Below are positions 17,585 to 25,869 of a stretch of 41,727 bases of DNA, one piece after another. The notes under the pieces were generated by a model that saw only the letters and a program-made list of their open reading frames with translations, searched no databases and had not been told where the DNA came from. The translations under genes were made by a program, and so were the position numbers. Numbering within the stretch: the stretch's first letter is position 1; each line of letters opens with the position of its first letter. This DNA comes from Butyrivibrio sp. (GTDB lineage: Bacteria > Bacillota > Clostridia > Lachnospirales > Lachnospiraceae). The stretch is taken from assembly GCA_017620235.1 (NCBI GenBank), contig JAFZQT010000103.1, forward strand, positions 1 through 41,727, in the 5' to 3' direction.

Positions 17585-20500
17585 AGAAATTAAAGGGAAG
17601 TTTATAAAATTCATAAGTTCAAGAGCTGTAATGCTTTCCGGTGTTCTTATAATTTTTGCCTGTGTTTTGGTATGTCGTCTGTTTTATCTACAGATAGTGA
17701 TGGGAGACTACTACAGAGAATCTGTTACAAATGAAACACAAAAACCAAAGTATGAGCCTGCTCCCAGAGGAAGTATCTACGACAGGAATAATAACCTTCT
17801 TGCTCATGATGAACGAGTAGATTCCATAACAATAGAAGATGTTTATCCGGATAAAAAAAAGTCTGATAAAAATCTCTTAATCAATGAAACACTTCAGAAA
17901 GCTATTGAGATTATTGAGGCTCATAATGATTCTATCGATATTGATTTTGAGATTACCAGAGATGCTTCCGGTAAGTATATTGATAAGTCGGATACAGAAT
18001 TAGATAAACAAAAATTTAGAAGAGATGTTTACGGTAGAACTTCAATAAAAGAGCTTAAACCTGAAGAAAAAGATGCTACTCCGGAACAGATTATTGACTT
18101 TTTGTGCTATTCATACAGTATCGGAGAATACAGAGATAAAAAAGATAAAAACTCATTCGAATCAATGCGTGGCTATTCGGATGACATGGGATTTAAGATA
18201 CTGGTCATCAGATATAATATGGCTAAAAAGGGGTTCCAGAACTATCTTCCGACTACAATTGCTTCAAACGTTGAGCCTGAAACAGCTGCCGCTATTTTGG
18301 AAAATTCAGATGAACTTAAGGGGGTTTCTGTTGCCAGCAACTATATAAGAATGTATGACGATGATTTTGTCTGTTTTTCTCCAATTCTTGGTTATACAGG
18401 AAAAATATCAACTGCAGAACTGGATAAACTTAACGGAAAAACTGAAGATGATTCCGATAAAAGTAAGTTTAGTCTGCTTTCAGGCACAGATTCCGATGAT
18501 ACCGAAAATAACAGATATGATATGAATGATATTGTCGGAAAAGCCGGAATCGAAAAGTCAATGGAAAGCGAACTTCAAGGAATAAAAGGAAAAGAGATGA
18601 TACATGTTGACAACACCGGTCATGTCCTTGGAGTATCTGACGTTGTAGAACCTATTAAAGGTCATGATGTCTATCTTACGATTGACAAAGAACTTACAAA
18701 AAGTTGCTATAAGATCCTTGAAAAAAACCTTACAACCATTCTTCTTGATAAGCTTAGAAATGAACGATATGATCCCGTTTTTGATGAAAAGCCCAGTGCA
18801 AATCAGATGTGGATTCCTATTTATGATGCATATATCAATCTTTTTGAAAATGGCATCATAGATATAAATAATTTTTCAAAAGAAACGGCACAACCAAATG
18901 AACAGGCTGTATATGCGGCTTTTCTTCAAAAAAAGAAGGACACTGTTGCAACAATAAAGGATGAACTTCTCAATAAAAAAACTCCAAAGAAACAGCTTTC
19001 AAAAGAGTATCAGGAGTATATGGACTATATTGTGTCAGCTCTTTCTGATGAAACTTATCCTATTATTACAGCTGACAAGGAAGATGAGACATACAAGAAA
19101 ATAAAGGAAAAAGCATGGAAGCAAGGCGATATTTCGCTTGCAGACTTTATCGATAAAGCGATAATCAATCAGTGGATTGATGCATCCAAGCTGGATCTTG
19201 AGGATTTATATGCAGATTCAGATGAAACCTATAATGAGATAGTCAACTTCATAGTTGACGGAAAAAAAGGTAAGGGATCAACAAGACAGTACGGTCTTAA
19301 TAACGATCGTGTTTTTGATGCATCTCTTTATAAGTATATGCTTTATTCCGATGAGATAACTCCAAAGCAGGTGTGCAATGTACTTTTGGAGCAGGGAGTA
19401 ATAAAAGAAGACAATATTGAACCCGAAGAGCTCGCAAGATGGAAGAGCGGTGCGGAAACGCCGTATGAATTTATAAGAAATCGTCTGGAAAAGCTTGATA
19501 TAACTCCGGCTCAGCTTGGATTATATCCATGCACAGGATCGATGGTCATTACAGATGTAAAAACAGGTGATATTCTTGCGCTTGTTTCATATCCGGGATA
19601 TGACAATAATCGTATCAGTAATGGTGCCGATGCGGATTATCTGACAAAGCTTTTGACTGATAAATCAAATGCTAAACCAATGTTTAATCATGCCACTATG
19701 GAAAAGACCGCTCCCGGATCTACATTTAAGATGGTAACTGCGACAGCGGGACTTATGGAAAACGTAATAACCACAACACAGACCATAAGTTGCGGAGGTT
19801 CATTCTCAAAAATGGATCCTGCACATCCGGCGAAGTGTTGGAAAAGTGGTGGACATGGTTCGCTAAATGTCGTTGGTGGTATCAGAAACTCCTGTAACGT
19901 ATTTTTCTATGAAGTTGGCTTTAGATTAGGAACAACCGGAAATAAATACGATCCCATCGTGGGATGTGAAAAGCTTAAAAAGTATGCAGGAGAATACGGG
20001 CTTACGGAAAAATCCGGAATTGAGATTGAAGAACTAATGCCCGAAGTTGCAAAAGAAGATGCTGTTCGTGGAGCTATCGGTCAGGATAAGAATAACTATA
20101 CGACAGTCGGTCTTGCAAGATATATCACAACTGTTGCAAACGGCGGAACATGCTATGATCTTACTTTGGTAGATAAGATAGCATTGGATCAGTATGGCAA
20201 TGTAAAGGATAACAGTGCAAAGATCAGAAATAAGATACAGATGCCCAAGGCTTATTTTGATTTTATCCATCTTGGAATGAGACAGGTGGTAATGGATAAG
20301 CCATATTACAGTGAATTATCAAACAAGGGCTGTCCTGTTGCCGGAAAGACGGGAACAGCGGAAGAGGGATGGAAGCCTAACCATTCACTCTTTGTTTGTT
20401 ATGCTCCGTACAGTGATACGGGAGCACTTCCGGAAATTGCAGTAGCTACGAGAGTTGCTAACGGATACACCTCAAGTTATGCTGCTCAGATTACAGAGAA

Positions 20501-20588
20501 AGTCTTGGAATACTATTTTAAATACAAAACTCTTGATGAGATTTTGGACGGCGGCGAACATCTTGTTTCAGGCGGACGCGAAGACTAA
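17535..20588 (+). CDS. mrdA: Penicillin-binding protein 2 (class B elongation transpeptidase), extra-long
   Basis: The cross-linking enzyme of the elongation complex, partner of RodA. A membrane helix lies at about 33-53, followed by the dimerisation segment APRGSIYDRNNNLLA. The transpeptidase motifs are intact: STFK at 729-732, SCN at 786-788 and KTG at 938-940. The protein is 1017 residues, far longer than the 600-700 of most PBP2s. Much of the excess is a charged, helical insert at about residues 400-660, between TIDKELTKSCYKILE and CTGSMVITDVKTGDILALVSYP. The ATG at 17535 overlaps mreD by 50 bases without a ribosome site; a TTG at 17577 preceded by AAAGGAG is a good alternative start (1003 residues). 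Confidence 0.93.
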   Translation: MSGFLRRNKGARKNLFEEIKGKFIKFISSRAVMLSGVLIIFACVLVCRLFYLQIVMGDYYRESVTNETQKPKYEPAPRGSIYDRNNNLLAHDERVDSITIEDVYPDKKKSDKNLLINETLQKAIEIIEAHNDSIDIDFEITRDASGKYIDKSDTELDKQKFRRDVYGRTSIKELKPEEKDATPEQIIDFLCYSYSIGEYRDKKDKNSFESMRGYSDDMGFKILVIRYNMAKKGFQNYLPTTIASNVEPETAAAILENSDELKGVSVASNYIRMYDDDFVCFSPILGYTGKISTAELDKLNGKTEDDSDKSKFSLLSGTDSDDTENNRYDMNDIVGKAGIEKSMESELQGIKGKEMIHVDNTGHVLGVSDVVEPIKGHDVYLTIDKELTKSCYKILEKNLTTILLDKLRNERYDPVFDEKPSANQMWIPIYDAYINLFENGIIDINNFSKETAQPNEQAVYAAFLQKKKDTVATIKDELLNKKTPKKQLSKEYQEYMDYIVSALSDETYPIITADKEDETYKKIKEKAWKQGDISLADFIDKAIINQWIDASKLDLEDLYADSDETYNEIVNFIVDGKKGKGSTRQYGLNNDRVFDASLYKYMLYSDEITPKQVCNVLLEQGVIKEDNIEPEELARWKSGAETPYEFIRNRLEKLDITPAQLGLYPCTGSMVITDVKTGDILALVSYPGYDNNRISNGADADYLTKLLTDKSNAKPMFNHATMEKTAPGSTFKMVTATAGLMENVITTTQTISCGGSFSKMDPAHPAKCWKSGGHGSLNVVGGIRNSCNVFFYEVGFRLGTTGNKYDPIVGCEKLKKYAGEYGLTEKSGIEIEELMPEVAKEDAVRGAIGQDKNNYTTVGLARYITTVANGGTCYDLTLVDKIALDQYGNVKDNSAKIRNKIQMPKAYFDFIHLGMRQVVMDKPYYSELSNKGCPVAGKTGTAEEGWKPNHSLFVCYAPYSDTGALPEIAVATRVANGYTSSYAAQITEKVLEYYFKYKTLDEILDGGEHLVSGGRED

Positions 20589-20602
20589 TATTTGGAGAAA
20601 AC

Positions 20603-21733
20603 ATGCGAGAATATTTAAAGAAATACAAGATAAGTGAATATGATTTTTCTCTTGTGGCAATGATAATAGGTACAAATATTTTTGGTATAATGGCAGTTAC
20701 TTCCGCGTTTGAGATATTAAGAACACAAATGATCGGAGGTATGATCATAGGTGTAGTTATAATGATTTTTTTGTCTGTTGTAGACTATACTTTTATACTT
20801 AAATTCTATTGGTGCTTTTATATTGCAAATCTTGTTCTTTTGACACTGGTTTCTGTGATGGGAAAAACGCTTAATGGTGCAAGACGATGGTTAGAGATTT
20901 CTAAGTTCACGTTCCAGCCTTCGGAGGGCGCTAAAATATTATTGATTTTATTTTTTGCTCAGTTTATTATGAAATATAAAGATAAAGTTAAAGATATACG
21001 CTTTGTTTTTGCTTGTTTGGCTTTGGTGGGCATACCAATTTTATTTATATTTAAACAGCCTGATTTATCAACATGTATTATGATATTTGTAACTTTTGCT
21101 TGCATGTTGTTTGTAGCCGGATTGGACTGGAAGCTTGTTACAATTGCTTTATCAGTATCGGTTCCGACGGTGATATTTGTTCTTATGGATGCGCTAAACG
21201 ATTGGGGAATTATATTTGGTAAAATTTTGGAAGACTATCAGAAAAACAGAATATTGGCATGGTTACATCCTGAAGATTTCACATCTGATGACGCATATCA
21301 GACATTACATTCACTGATGGCTATCGGATCGGGTGGAATCGGCGGAAAAGGATACAATACAGAGGATCTTTCCTCTGTTCTAAATGCCGGATTTATTTCT
21401 GAGCCACAGTCGGATTTTGTATTTGCGGTAATCGGTGAAGAATTTGGTTTTATCGGAGGATGCTTCGTTATTGGAATACTTTTGGTGATCACGATCAAAT
21501 GTTTTATGATCTCACTCAGGGCAAAAGACAAGGCAGGACAGCTTCTTGCAGTAGGAATCGGCTCATGGATCGGTTTTCAGGGATTCGTTAACCTTGCCGT
21601 TGTTACAGGTTTATTCCCTAATACGGGACTTCCGCTTCCGTTTATAAGTGCGGGAACATCATCGCTTTTAAGTATGTATACAGGGGTAGGTATCATACTA
21701 AATGTCAGATTGCAAAGCAACAAGTATATCTAG
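20603..21733 (+). CDS. rodA: Peptidoglycan glycosyltransferase RodA (SEDS family)
   Basis: Polymerises lipid II into glycan strands during elongation, working with the PBP2 encoded just upstream. The 376-residue polytopic protein has about ten membrane segments. SEDS landmarks are GARRWLEISKFTFQPSEGAKI, FKQPDLSTC, the large extracellular loop with YQTLHSLMAIGSGGIGGKGY, ISEPQSDFVFAVIGEEFGFIGG, and TGLFPNTGLPLPFISAGTSSLLS. GGAG at 20593-20596 precedes the ATG. Confidence 0.95.
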   Translation: MREYLKKYKISEYDFSLVAMIIGTNIFGIMAVTSAFEILRTQMIGGMIIGVVIMIFLSVVDYTFILKFYWCFYIANLVLLTLVSVMGKTLNGARRWLEISKFTFQPSEGAKILLILFFAQFIMKYKDKVKDIRFVFACLALVGIPILFIFKQPDLSTCIMIFVTFACMLFVAGLDWKLVTIALSVSVPTVIFVLMDALNDWGIIFGKILEDYQKNRILAWLHPEDFTSDDAYQTLHSLMAIGSGGIGGKGYNTEDLSSVLNAGFISEPQSDFVFAVIGEEFGFIGGCFVIGILLVITIKCFMISLRAKDKAGQLLAVGIGSWIGFQGFVNLAVVTGLFPNTGLPLPFISAGTSSLLSMYTGVGIILNVRLQSNKYI

Positions 21734-21751
21734 GGAGGGTTATAGATAGAA

Positions 21752-22147
21752 ATGAATATTGCGCTTATTGCACATGATGCAAAAAAGAAGCTTATGCAGA
21801 ATTTCTGCATTGCATATAGGGGTATATTGAGCAAAAATGATCTTTTCGCCACAGGTACAACGGGCAGACTTATAGAAGAAGTTACAAACCTTACCATTCA
21901 TAAGTATCTTGCGGGACACTTAGGTGGTGCACAGCAACTTGGAGCAGCTATCGAACATAACGAGATCGATCTTGTTATTTTTTTGAGAGATCCACTTACT
22001 GTTAAATCTCATGAGCCTGACATCAGTAATGTCATGACGCTTTGTGATATGCATAACATCCCGGTTGCAACTAATCTTGCTTCAGCCGAACTGCTTATTA
22101 AATCTTTGGATAGAGGAGATCTTGAGTGGCGTGAAATGTATAAGTAA
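21752..22147 (+). CDS. mgsA: Methylglyoxal synthase
   Basis: Converts dihydroxyacetone phosphate to methylglyoxal and phosphate, a bypass of lower glycolysis used under phosphate limitation or sugar excess. The 131 residues show [12 protein letters not shown], the phosphate-binding [22 protein letters not shown] and [18 protein letters not shown] (catalytic Asp region), and the end [23 protein letters not shown] at 21732-21739 gives a strong ribosome site. It sits at the end of the rodA run, as in many clostridia, and its last codons overlap the next gene. Confidence 0.96.
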   Translation: MNIALIAHDAKKKLMQNFCIAYRGILSKNDLFATGTTGRLIEEVTNLTIHKYLAGHLGGAQQLGAAIEHNEIDLVIFLRDPLTVKSHEPDISNVMTLCDMHNIPVATNLASAELLIKSLDRGDLEWREMYK

Positions 22148-23102
22148 GCCTTGTTCAATTTTTGTAATTGTGTTGATGCTTTCATCCGTTAGTATTTGCG
22201 GATGTTCTTCGATTCCTTACGAAGCAAAGTATTCCATCGATAAATCAGCAACAAGTAACAGATGCGAACCTTTTGCGGCAGATAAATGTGTTGTTGGTGC
22301 AGAAGGTGCCGTTACTACAGACTCGGGCATGCAGGTTAATGATAAAGCAAGCGCCGGTCTTTTTGACATTAACAAAAAAAGAACCATTTATGCAAAAAAC
22401 GTACATGAAAAGCTTTATCCGGCTAGTCTGACGAAGGTCATGACTGCTTATGTTGCGCTTAAATATTTCGGAGATCAGCTTGATAAGGTATTGGTAGCTG
22501 ACTCATCAGTTTATGCCAATGAGAGCGGGGCCCAGGCTCTTGGTCTTAAAGAAGGCGATTCGATGACTCTGAATGAGGCGCTTCATGCTTTGCTTATCTA
22601 TTCTGCAAACGATGTTGCCAATCTTATTGCAACAGGTCTCGCCGGATCAATCGATAGCTTTGCAGATATGATGAATACTGAAGCCAGAAAACTTGGAGCA
22701 ACACAGTCGAATTTCAAGAATCCGAACGGACTTAATGTTGCGGATCACCTTGTCACTGCATACGATATGTATCTGATATTCAGTGCCGCTATAAAGTATG
22801 ATGTTTTTTCCGAGATCATCAGTATGAATTCATATGATGTAAAATGGACTGATGCAAGCGGTGAAGGGCAATCCAGATCTATAGACAATACAAACGGCTA
22901 TCTTGCCGGTAATGCAACGGCACCAAGTGGTGTGACGGTAATCGGTGGTAAAACCGGTACTACAAATGCAGCCGGTCACTGTCTTATATTACTTGCAAAA
23001 GACGGCAACGGTAATCCTTACATCGCCGTAATTCTGCGCGATACAGACGGTGACTCATTGTACTCTGACATGACTAATATGCTTAATGAAATCGTGAATT
23101 GA
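22131..23102 (+). CDS. Serine-type D-Ala-D-Ala carboxypeptidase, lipoprotein form
   Basis: A class C low-molecular-weight PBP (peptidase S11) that trims pentapeptide stems. The GTG at 22131 is chosen because it gives a complete secretion signal: [17 protein letters not shown], then a likely lipobox ending ICGC, with GAGGAG at 22113-22118 upstream. The catalytic motifs are SLTK (99-102), SAN (158-160) and KTG (274-276). The 323-residue protein stops soon after the KTG domain, so it lacks the C-terminal beta domain and amphipathic anchor of DacA/PBP5; lipid anchoring at the N-terminus would replace them (inference). It overlaps mgsA by 17 bases. Confidence 0.9.
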   Translation: MKCISKPCSIFVIVLMLSSVSICGCSSIPYEAKYSIDKSATSNRCEPFAADKCVVGAEGAVTTDSGMQVNDKASAGLFDINKKRTIYAKNVHEKLYPASLTKVMTAYVALKYFGDQLDKVLVADSSVYANESGAQALGLKEGDSMTLNEALHALLIYSANDVANLIATGLAGSIDSFADMMNTEARKLGATQSNFKNPNGLNVADHLVTAYDMYLIFSAAIKYDVFSEIISMNSYDVKWTDASGEGQSRSIDNTNGYLAGNATAPSGVTVIGGKTGTTNAAGHCLILLAKDGNGNPYIAVILRDTDGDSLYSDMTNMLNEIVN

Positions 23103-23104
23103 TG

Positions 23105-23133
23105 TTGTCTTTTAGACCCTAATATCCTATAAT
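23105..23133 (+). promoter_or_regulatory. Sigma-A-type promoter for the P-loop gene
   Basis: TTGTCT (23105-23110), a 17-base spacer and a perfect TATAAT (23128-23133) lie about 40 bases before the ATG at 23175. The promoter starts right after the carboxypeptidase stop codon, separating this gene from the mre operon. Confidence 0.65.
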
Positions 23134-23174
23134 TAATATATCGATAAAATACTTACTTGCGGGAGGGTATGCCG

Positions 23175-23594
23175 ATGGTTCAGTTAATTGTTGGGAAAAA
23201 AGGAAAAGGTAAGACCAAATGCTTATTGGACAAGGTGAACACCGAGGTAAAGAATGTTCTCGGTTCTATAGCCTTTCTCGATAAGAGTACCAAGCACATG
23301 TATGAGCTTAACAATAAGATTCGTCTGATTGTTGTATCGGAGTTTATGATAACTAATTCCGATGAATTCATTGGTTTCGTCAGTGGTATAATTTCTCAGG
23401 ACCACGATCTCCAGCAAATGTATTTTGACAGTTTTTTGAAAATCGCATGTCTTGAAGGAAAAGACATTTCTGAGACTATCGACAAGCTTGAAAAGCTCGG
23501 CGATAAGTTTAATATTGATTTTGTACTTAGTCTTTCCATGGATGAGTCAGAACTTCCGGAAAGCGTAAAATCAAAGGTTGTTATTTCACTTTAA
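23175..23594 (+). CDS. Small P-loop protein of unknown function
   Basis: A 139-residue soluble protein beginning MVQLIVGKKGKGKTK, in which GKKGKGKT (7-14) fits Walker A. A plausible strand ending in Asp (IDFVLSLSMDESELP) near the C-terminus could act as Walker B. Similar clostridial proteins are sometimes labelled PilT-like ATPases, but there are no other pilus motifs or neighbours here and I would not use that name. The ATG at 23175 is chosen for its spacing to GGGAGGG (23161-23167); an ATG at 23169 is too close. It has its own promoter and lies before the HlyD-like gene. Confidence 0.8.
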   Translation: MVQLIVGKKGKGKTKCLLDKVNTEVKNVLGSIAFLDKSTKHMYELNNKIRLIVVSEFMITNSDEFIGFVSGIISQDHDLQQMYFDSFLKIACLEGKDISETIDKLEKLGDKFNIDFVLSLSMDESELPESVKSKVVISL

Positions 23595-23610
23595 ATCTAA
23601 AGTAAGATAT

Positions 23611-23636
23611 TTGAGCCGCGGATTACCGCGGCTCAA
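23611..23636. other. Perfect 11-bp hairpin between the P-loop and HlyD-like genes
   Basis: TTGAGCCGCGG, a 4-base loop ATTA, and the exact complement CCGCGGCTCAA. It is GC-rich and very stable but has no T-run on either side, so it is not a standard intrinsic terminator. It ends 21 bases before the ATG at 23658, leaving the ribosome site AGAAGG free. It could protect the upstream mRNA 3' end or modulate translation (inference). Confidence 0.7.
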
Positions 23637-23657
23637 TGTATGAAGAAGGTTACTAAT

Positions 23658-25202
23658 ATGGCCGGCAATAGCCGAAAGATTACAAAATATCCCAAAAACA
23701 TCAATAATCTAAATATCGGAGTGGTTTTCTTTGTAGCAGTGGCAATTTATATAATCATAAGTGTTGCCATTTATCTTGGAAAAGACCGCATAATACCTTA
23801 TCAGGTTTTGGAAGGATCTCTTTCAACAAACAATACTTATGAGGCCATCGCTTTAAGAAGCGAGAAAGTTATTCCGGCAGACCACGCGGGATACGTGTAC
23901 TATTTCGCGGCGGAAGATACCAGAGCTGCAGTTGGCGATCTGGTTTATTTTGTTGATGAATCGGGACAGTTTATTGAATATCTGAAATCACAAGGTTCGG
24001 AAGAAGTGGCACTAAATGACGAGAGTATGATGGAACTTCGCTCGCAGATAGTGAATTTCACTTCATCTTTTGATGAGACAAACTTTCATACTGTCTATGA
24101 TTTCAAAAACGGTATCGACGGAACCGTTCAGAAGCTTTCAAACATTAGTCTTCTTAATGACATGCAGTCTATCAATCTGAATAATTCCATCGCCAAAGTG
24201 ACTTCTCCTGTGTCGGGAATCGTAATTTATTCGACCGACGGATATGAAAATCTCACAACCGATACGATAACGCTTGATAAATTCGATAAGTCGAAGTATG
24301 AGAAGCATCAGCTTGTAAATAATTCACTTGTTAAAAAGGGCGATCCCGTCTATAAGATCTGTGACAGTGAAGACTGGTCCATAGTCATCCATGTTGATGA
24401 TGAGAAGCAGGCTAAAGAGCTTGAAAGTCACCAATATGTCGATGTTAAGTTCATCAAGAATCAGGATGTTTCTTCTGCGAAAGTATCTTCATTTACGAAT
24501 GGAGAGGGCGAAAAGTTTTTTGTTCTTTCTTTTACCAATTCAATGATAACTTTCTGCAGAGACAGATTCCTTCAGGTTGAGATCCTAACTGAGAGCAATA
24601 CGGGACTTAAGATTCCAAATTCTGCAATTGTTGAGAAGACTTTTTATACCATTCCACAGGATTTTGTTTCAAGAAACAATGACAAGACTACCAGTGTTCT
24701 CAGAGATAAATATGATGAACAGGGCAATAAGATTGTTGAAAGGGTCGATCTGTCAATTTATAATGAGAATGAATCTGATTGTTATATCGATACCGATGTG
24801 CTAAGACCGGGAGATGTGCTTAAAAAGCCTGAGTCCAATTCGACGTTTACCGTCGGTAAGACGGATACGCTGGTAGGTGTATATAATTACAATAAGGGCT
24901 ATGCAGATTTCATGCAGATCGAGGTTCTGTATAACAATGAAGAATATTCTATAGTTAAGTCAAAGACGCAGTACGGTCTTCGAGTTTATGATTATATTAT
25001 TCTTGACGCAGAATCGTATGATAAAAATTTGAAATCGCAGAAAGAAAAAGAAGCAGAAGATTCAGAAGAAACAACGGGCGAAGCACCTGCTGTAAACAGT
25101 GCGGAAGAAGCAGAAGAACCCGCCAATTCAACAGATTCTGCAAGTACCGAGAGCACAGAGGAATCTGCAGATTCGGCAAATTCACAGGATTCAGCAAGTT
25201 AG
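23658..25202 (+). CDS. HlyD/membrane-fusion-like protein in the sepF cluster
   Basis: A 514-residue single-pass membrane protein. A Lys/Arg-rich N-terminus is followed by one helix at about 19-41 (IGVVFFVAVAIYIIISVAIYL), then an extracellular beta-rich domain with RSEKVIPADHAGYVYYFAAEDTRAAVGDLVYFVDE and TSPVSGIVIY, which resembles the lipoyl/barrel-sandwich part of HlyD-type adaptor proteins. The C-terminal 60 residues are Glu/Ser/Ala/Asp-rich and probably disordered. Such proteins commonly lie just before ylmE and sepF in clostridia and may act in the envelope near division sites; ylmE is missing here. ATG 23658 is chosen for AGAAGG at 23644-23649; ATG 23640 in the same frame has no site. 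Confidence 0.82.
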   Translation: MAGNSRKITKYPKNINNLNIGVVFFVAVAIYIIISVAIYLGKDRIIPYQVLEGSLSTNNTYEAIALRSEKVIPADHAGYVYYFAAEDTRAAVGDLVYFVDESGQFIEYLKSQGSEEVALNDESMMELRSQIVNFTSSFDETNFHTVYDFKNGIDGTVQKLSNISLLNDMQSINLNNSIAKVTSPVSGIVIYSTDGYENLTTDTITLDKFDKSKYEKHQLVNNSLVKKGDPVYKICDSEDWSIVIHVDDEKQAKELESHQYVDVKFIKNQDVSSAKVSSFTNGEGEKFFVLSFTNSMITFCRDRFLQVEILTESNTGLKIPNSAIVEKTFYTIPQDFVSRNNDKTTSVLRDKYDEQGNKIVERVDLSIYNENESDCYIDTDVLRPGDVLKKPESNSTFTVGKTDTLVGVYNYNKGYADFMQIEVLYNNEEYSIVKSKTQYGLRVYDYIILDAESYDKNLKSQKEKEAEDSEETTGEAPAVNSAEEAEEPANSTDSASTESTEESADSANSQDSAS

Positions 25203-25206
25203 TGAT

Positions 25207-25234
25207 TTGACATACAGTACATAACTACGATAAT
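25207..25234 (+). promoter_or_regulatory. Promoter for sepF
   Basis: A perfect -35 TTGACA (25207-25212), a 16-base spacer and GATAAT (25229-25234), about 50 bases upstream of the sepF ATG. A GAGGAG ribosome site (25264-25275 region) follows. sepF can thus be expressed apart from the HlyD-like gene. Confidence 0.7.
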
Positions 25235-25283
25235 ATTAAAGTAGATTTTTGTTGGGATTATTATTATGAGGAGCATATAGATA

Positions 25284-25811
25284 ATGAGCGTAATGGATAA
25301 GTTTTTAAAAGCAATACAGCTTACGGGAGATGACGAAAGCGGATATTACGATTCTGATGATGTCTACTATGATAGCAGTTCCAAAAACGATATATTTAGC
25401 AATACAACTCCTATAGGGAAAGATGTTCCAAGTATCGATCTTTCCGAAGAAAAGAAAAAGACTACACCAAAAGTTGTTCCTACAAGATCAAGGAAAGCTT
25501 TATCGGCTGCCGGCATGGAAGTATGTGTGATAAAACCTACATCTGTAGAAGATGCAAGAGAAATTACAGAGACTCTTTTGGCAAACAGGACTGTAGTACT
25601 TAATCTGGAAGGTCTTGATGTTGACATAGCACAGAGAATCATCGATTTCACTTCAGGTTCTACATTTGCTATATCAGGTAATCTTCAGAAAATTTCCAGA
25701 TATATATTTATTATTACACCTGCATCTGTTGACATTTCAGGTGATTTCCAGAGTATTTTGAGCGGAACATTCGGTGGTGGGATTACAGAAGGACCACAGC
25801 AGATAGATTAA
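25284..25811 (+). CDS. sepF: Cell division protein SepF
   Basis: Membrane-associated FtsZ-binding protein that bundles or anchors FtsZ at the division septum. The N-terminal helix MSVMDKFLKAIQL is the short amphipathic membrane anchor; an acidic, Tyr/Ser-rich linker (about 15-75) follows. The globular domain spans about 78-160 and contains VCVIKPTSVEDAREI, NRTVVLNLEGLDVDIAQRIIDFTSGSTFAI and GNLQKISRYIFIITP. At 175 residues it is a normal length. A strong hairpin terminator follows nine bases after its stop. Confidence 0.95.
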   Translation: MSVMDKFLKAIQLTGDDESGYYDSDDVYYDSSSKNDIFSNTTPIGKDVPSIDLSEEKKKTTPKVVPTRSRKALSAAGMEVCVIKPTSVEDAREITETLLANRTVVLNLEGLDVDIAQRIIDFTSGSTFAISGNLQKISRYIFIITPASVDISGDFQSILSGTFGGGITEGPQQID

Positions 25812-25819
25812 ATAATCCA

Positions 25820-25857
25820 GACTGTTGACCCTATTATTGCGTCAACAGTCTTTTTTT
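25820..25857 (+). terminator. Intrinsic terminator after sepF
   Basis: A perfect 10-bp stem (GACTGTTGAC 25820-25829 with GTCAACAGTC 25841-25850), an 11-base loop and a run of seven T. The T-run is immediately followed by GAGGAG, the ribosome site of aroB, so there is no room for a promoter between terminator and gene. Confidence 0.92.
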
Positions 25858-25869
25858 GAGGAGAATATT

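Noticed and set aside
18664-18861. Alternative-frame open readings within the PBP2 insert
   Set aside because: They have no ribosome sites and run in another frame of an unbroken, family-typical PBP2 gene.
23175-23594. PilT/twitching motility ATPase label for the 139-residue P-loop protein
   Set aside because: Only a Walker A is visible; the protein is far too short for PilT, and there are no pilus genes nearby.
25825-25869. Earlier start for aroB within the sepF terminator
   Set aside because: It would translate through the terminator hairpin; the ATG at 25870 has a perfect GAGGAG at the right distance and matches the family start.
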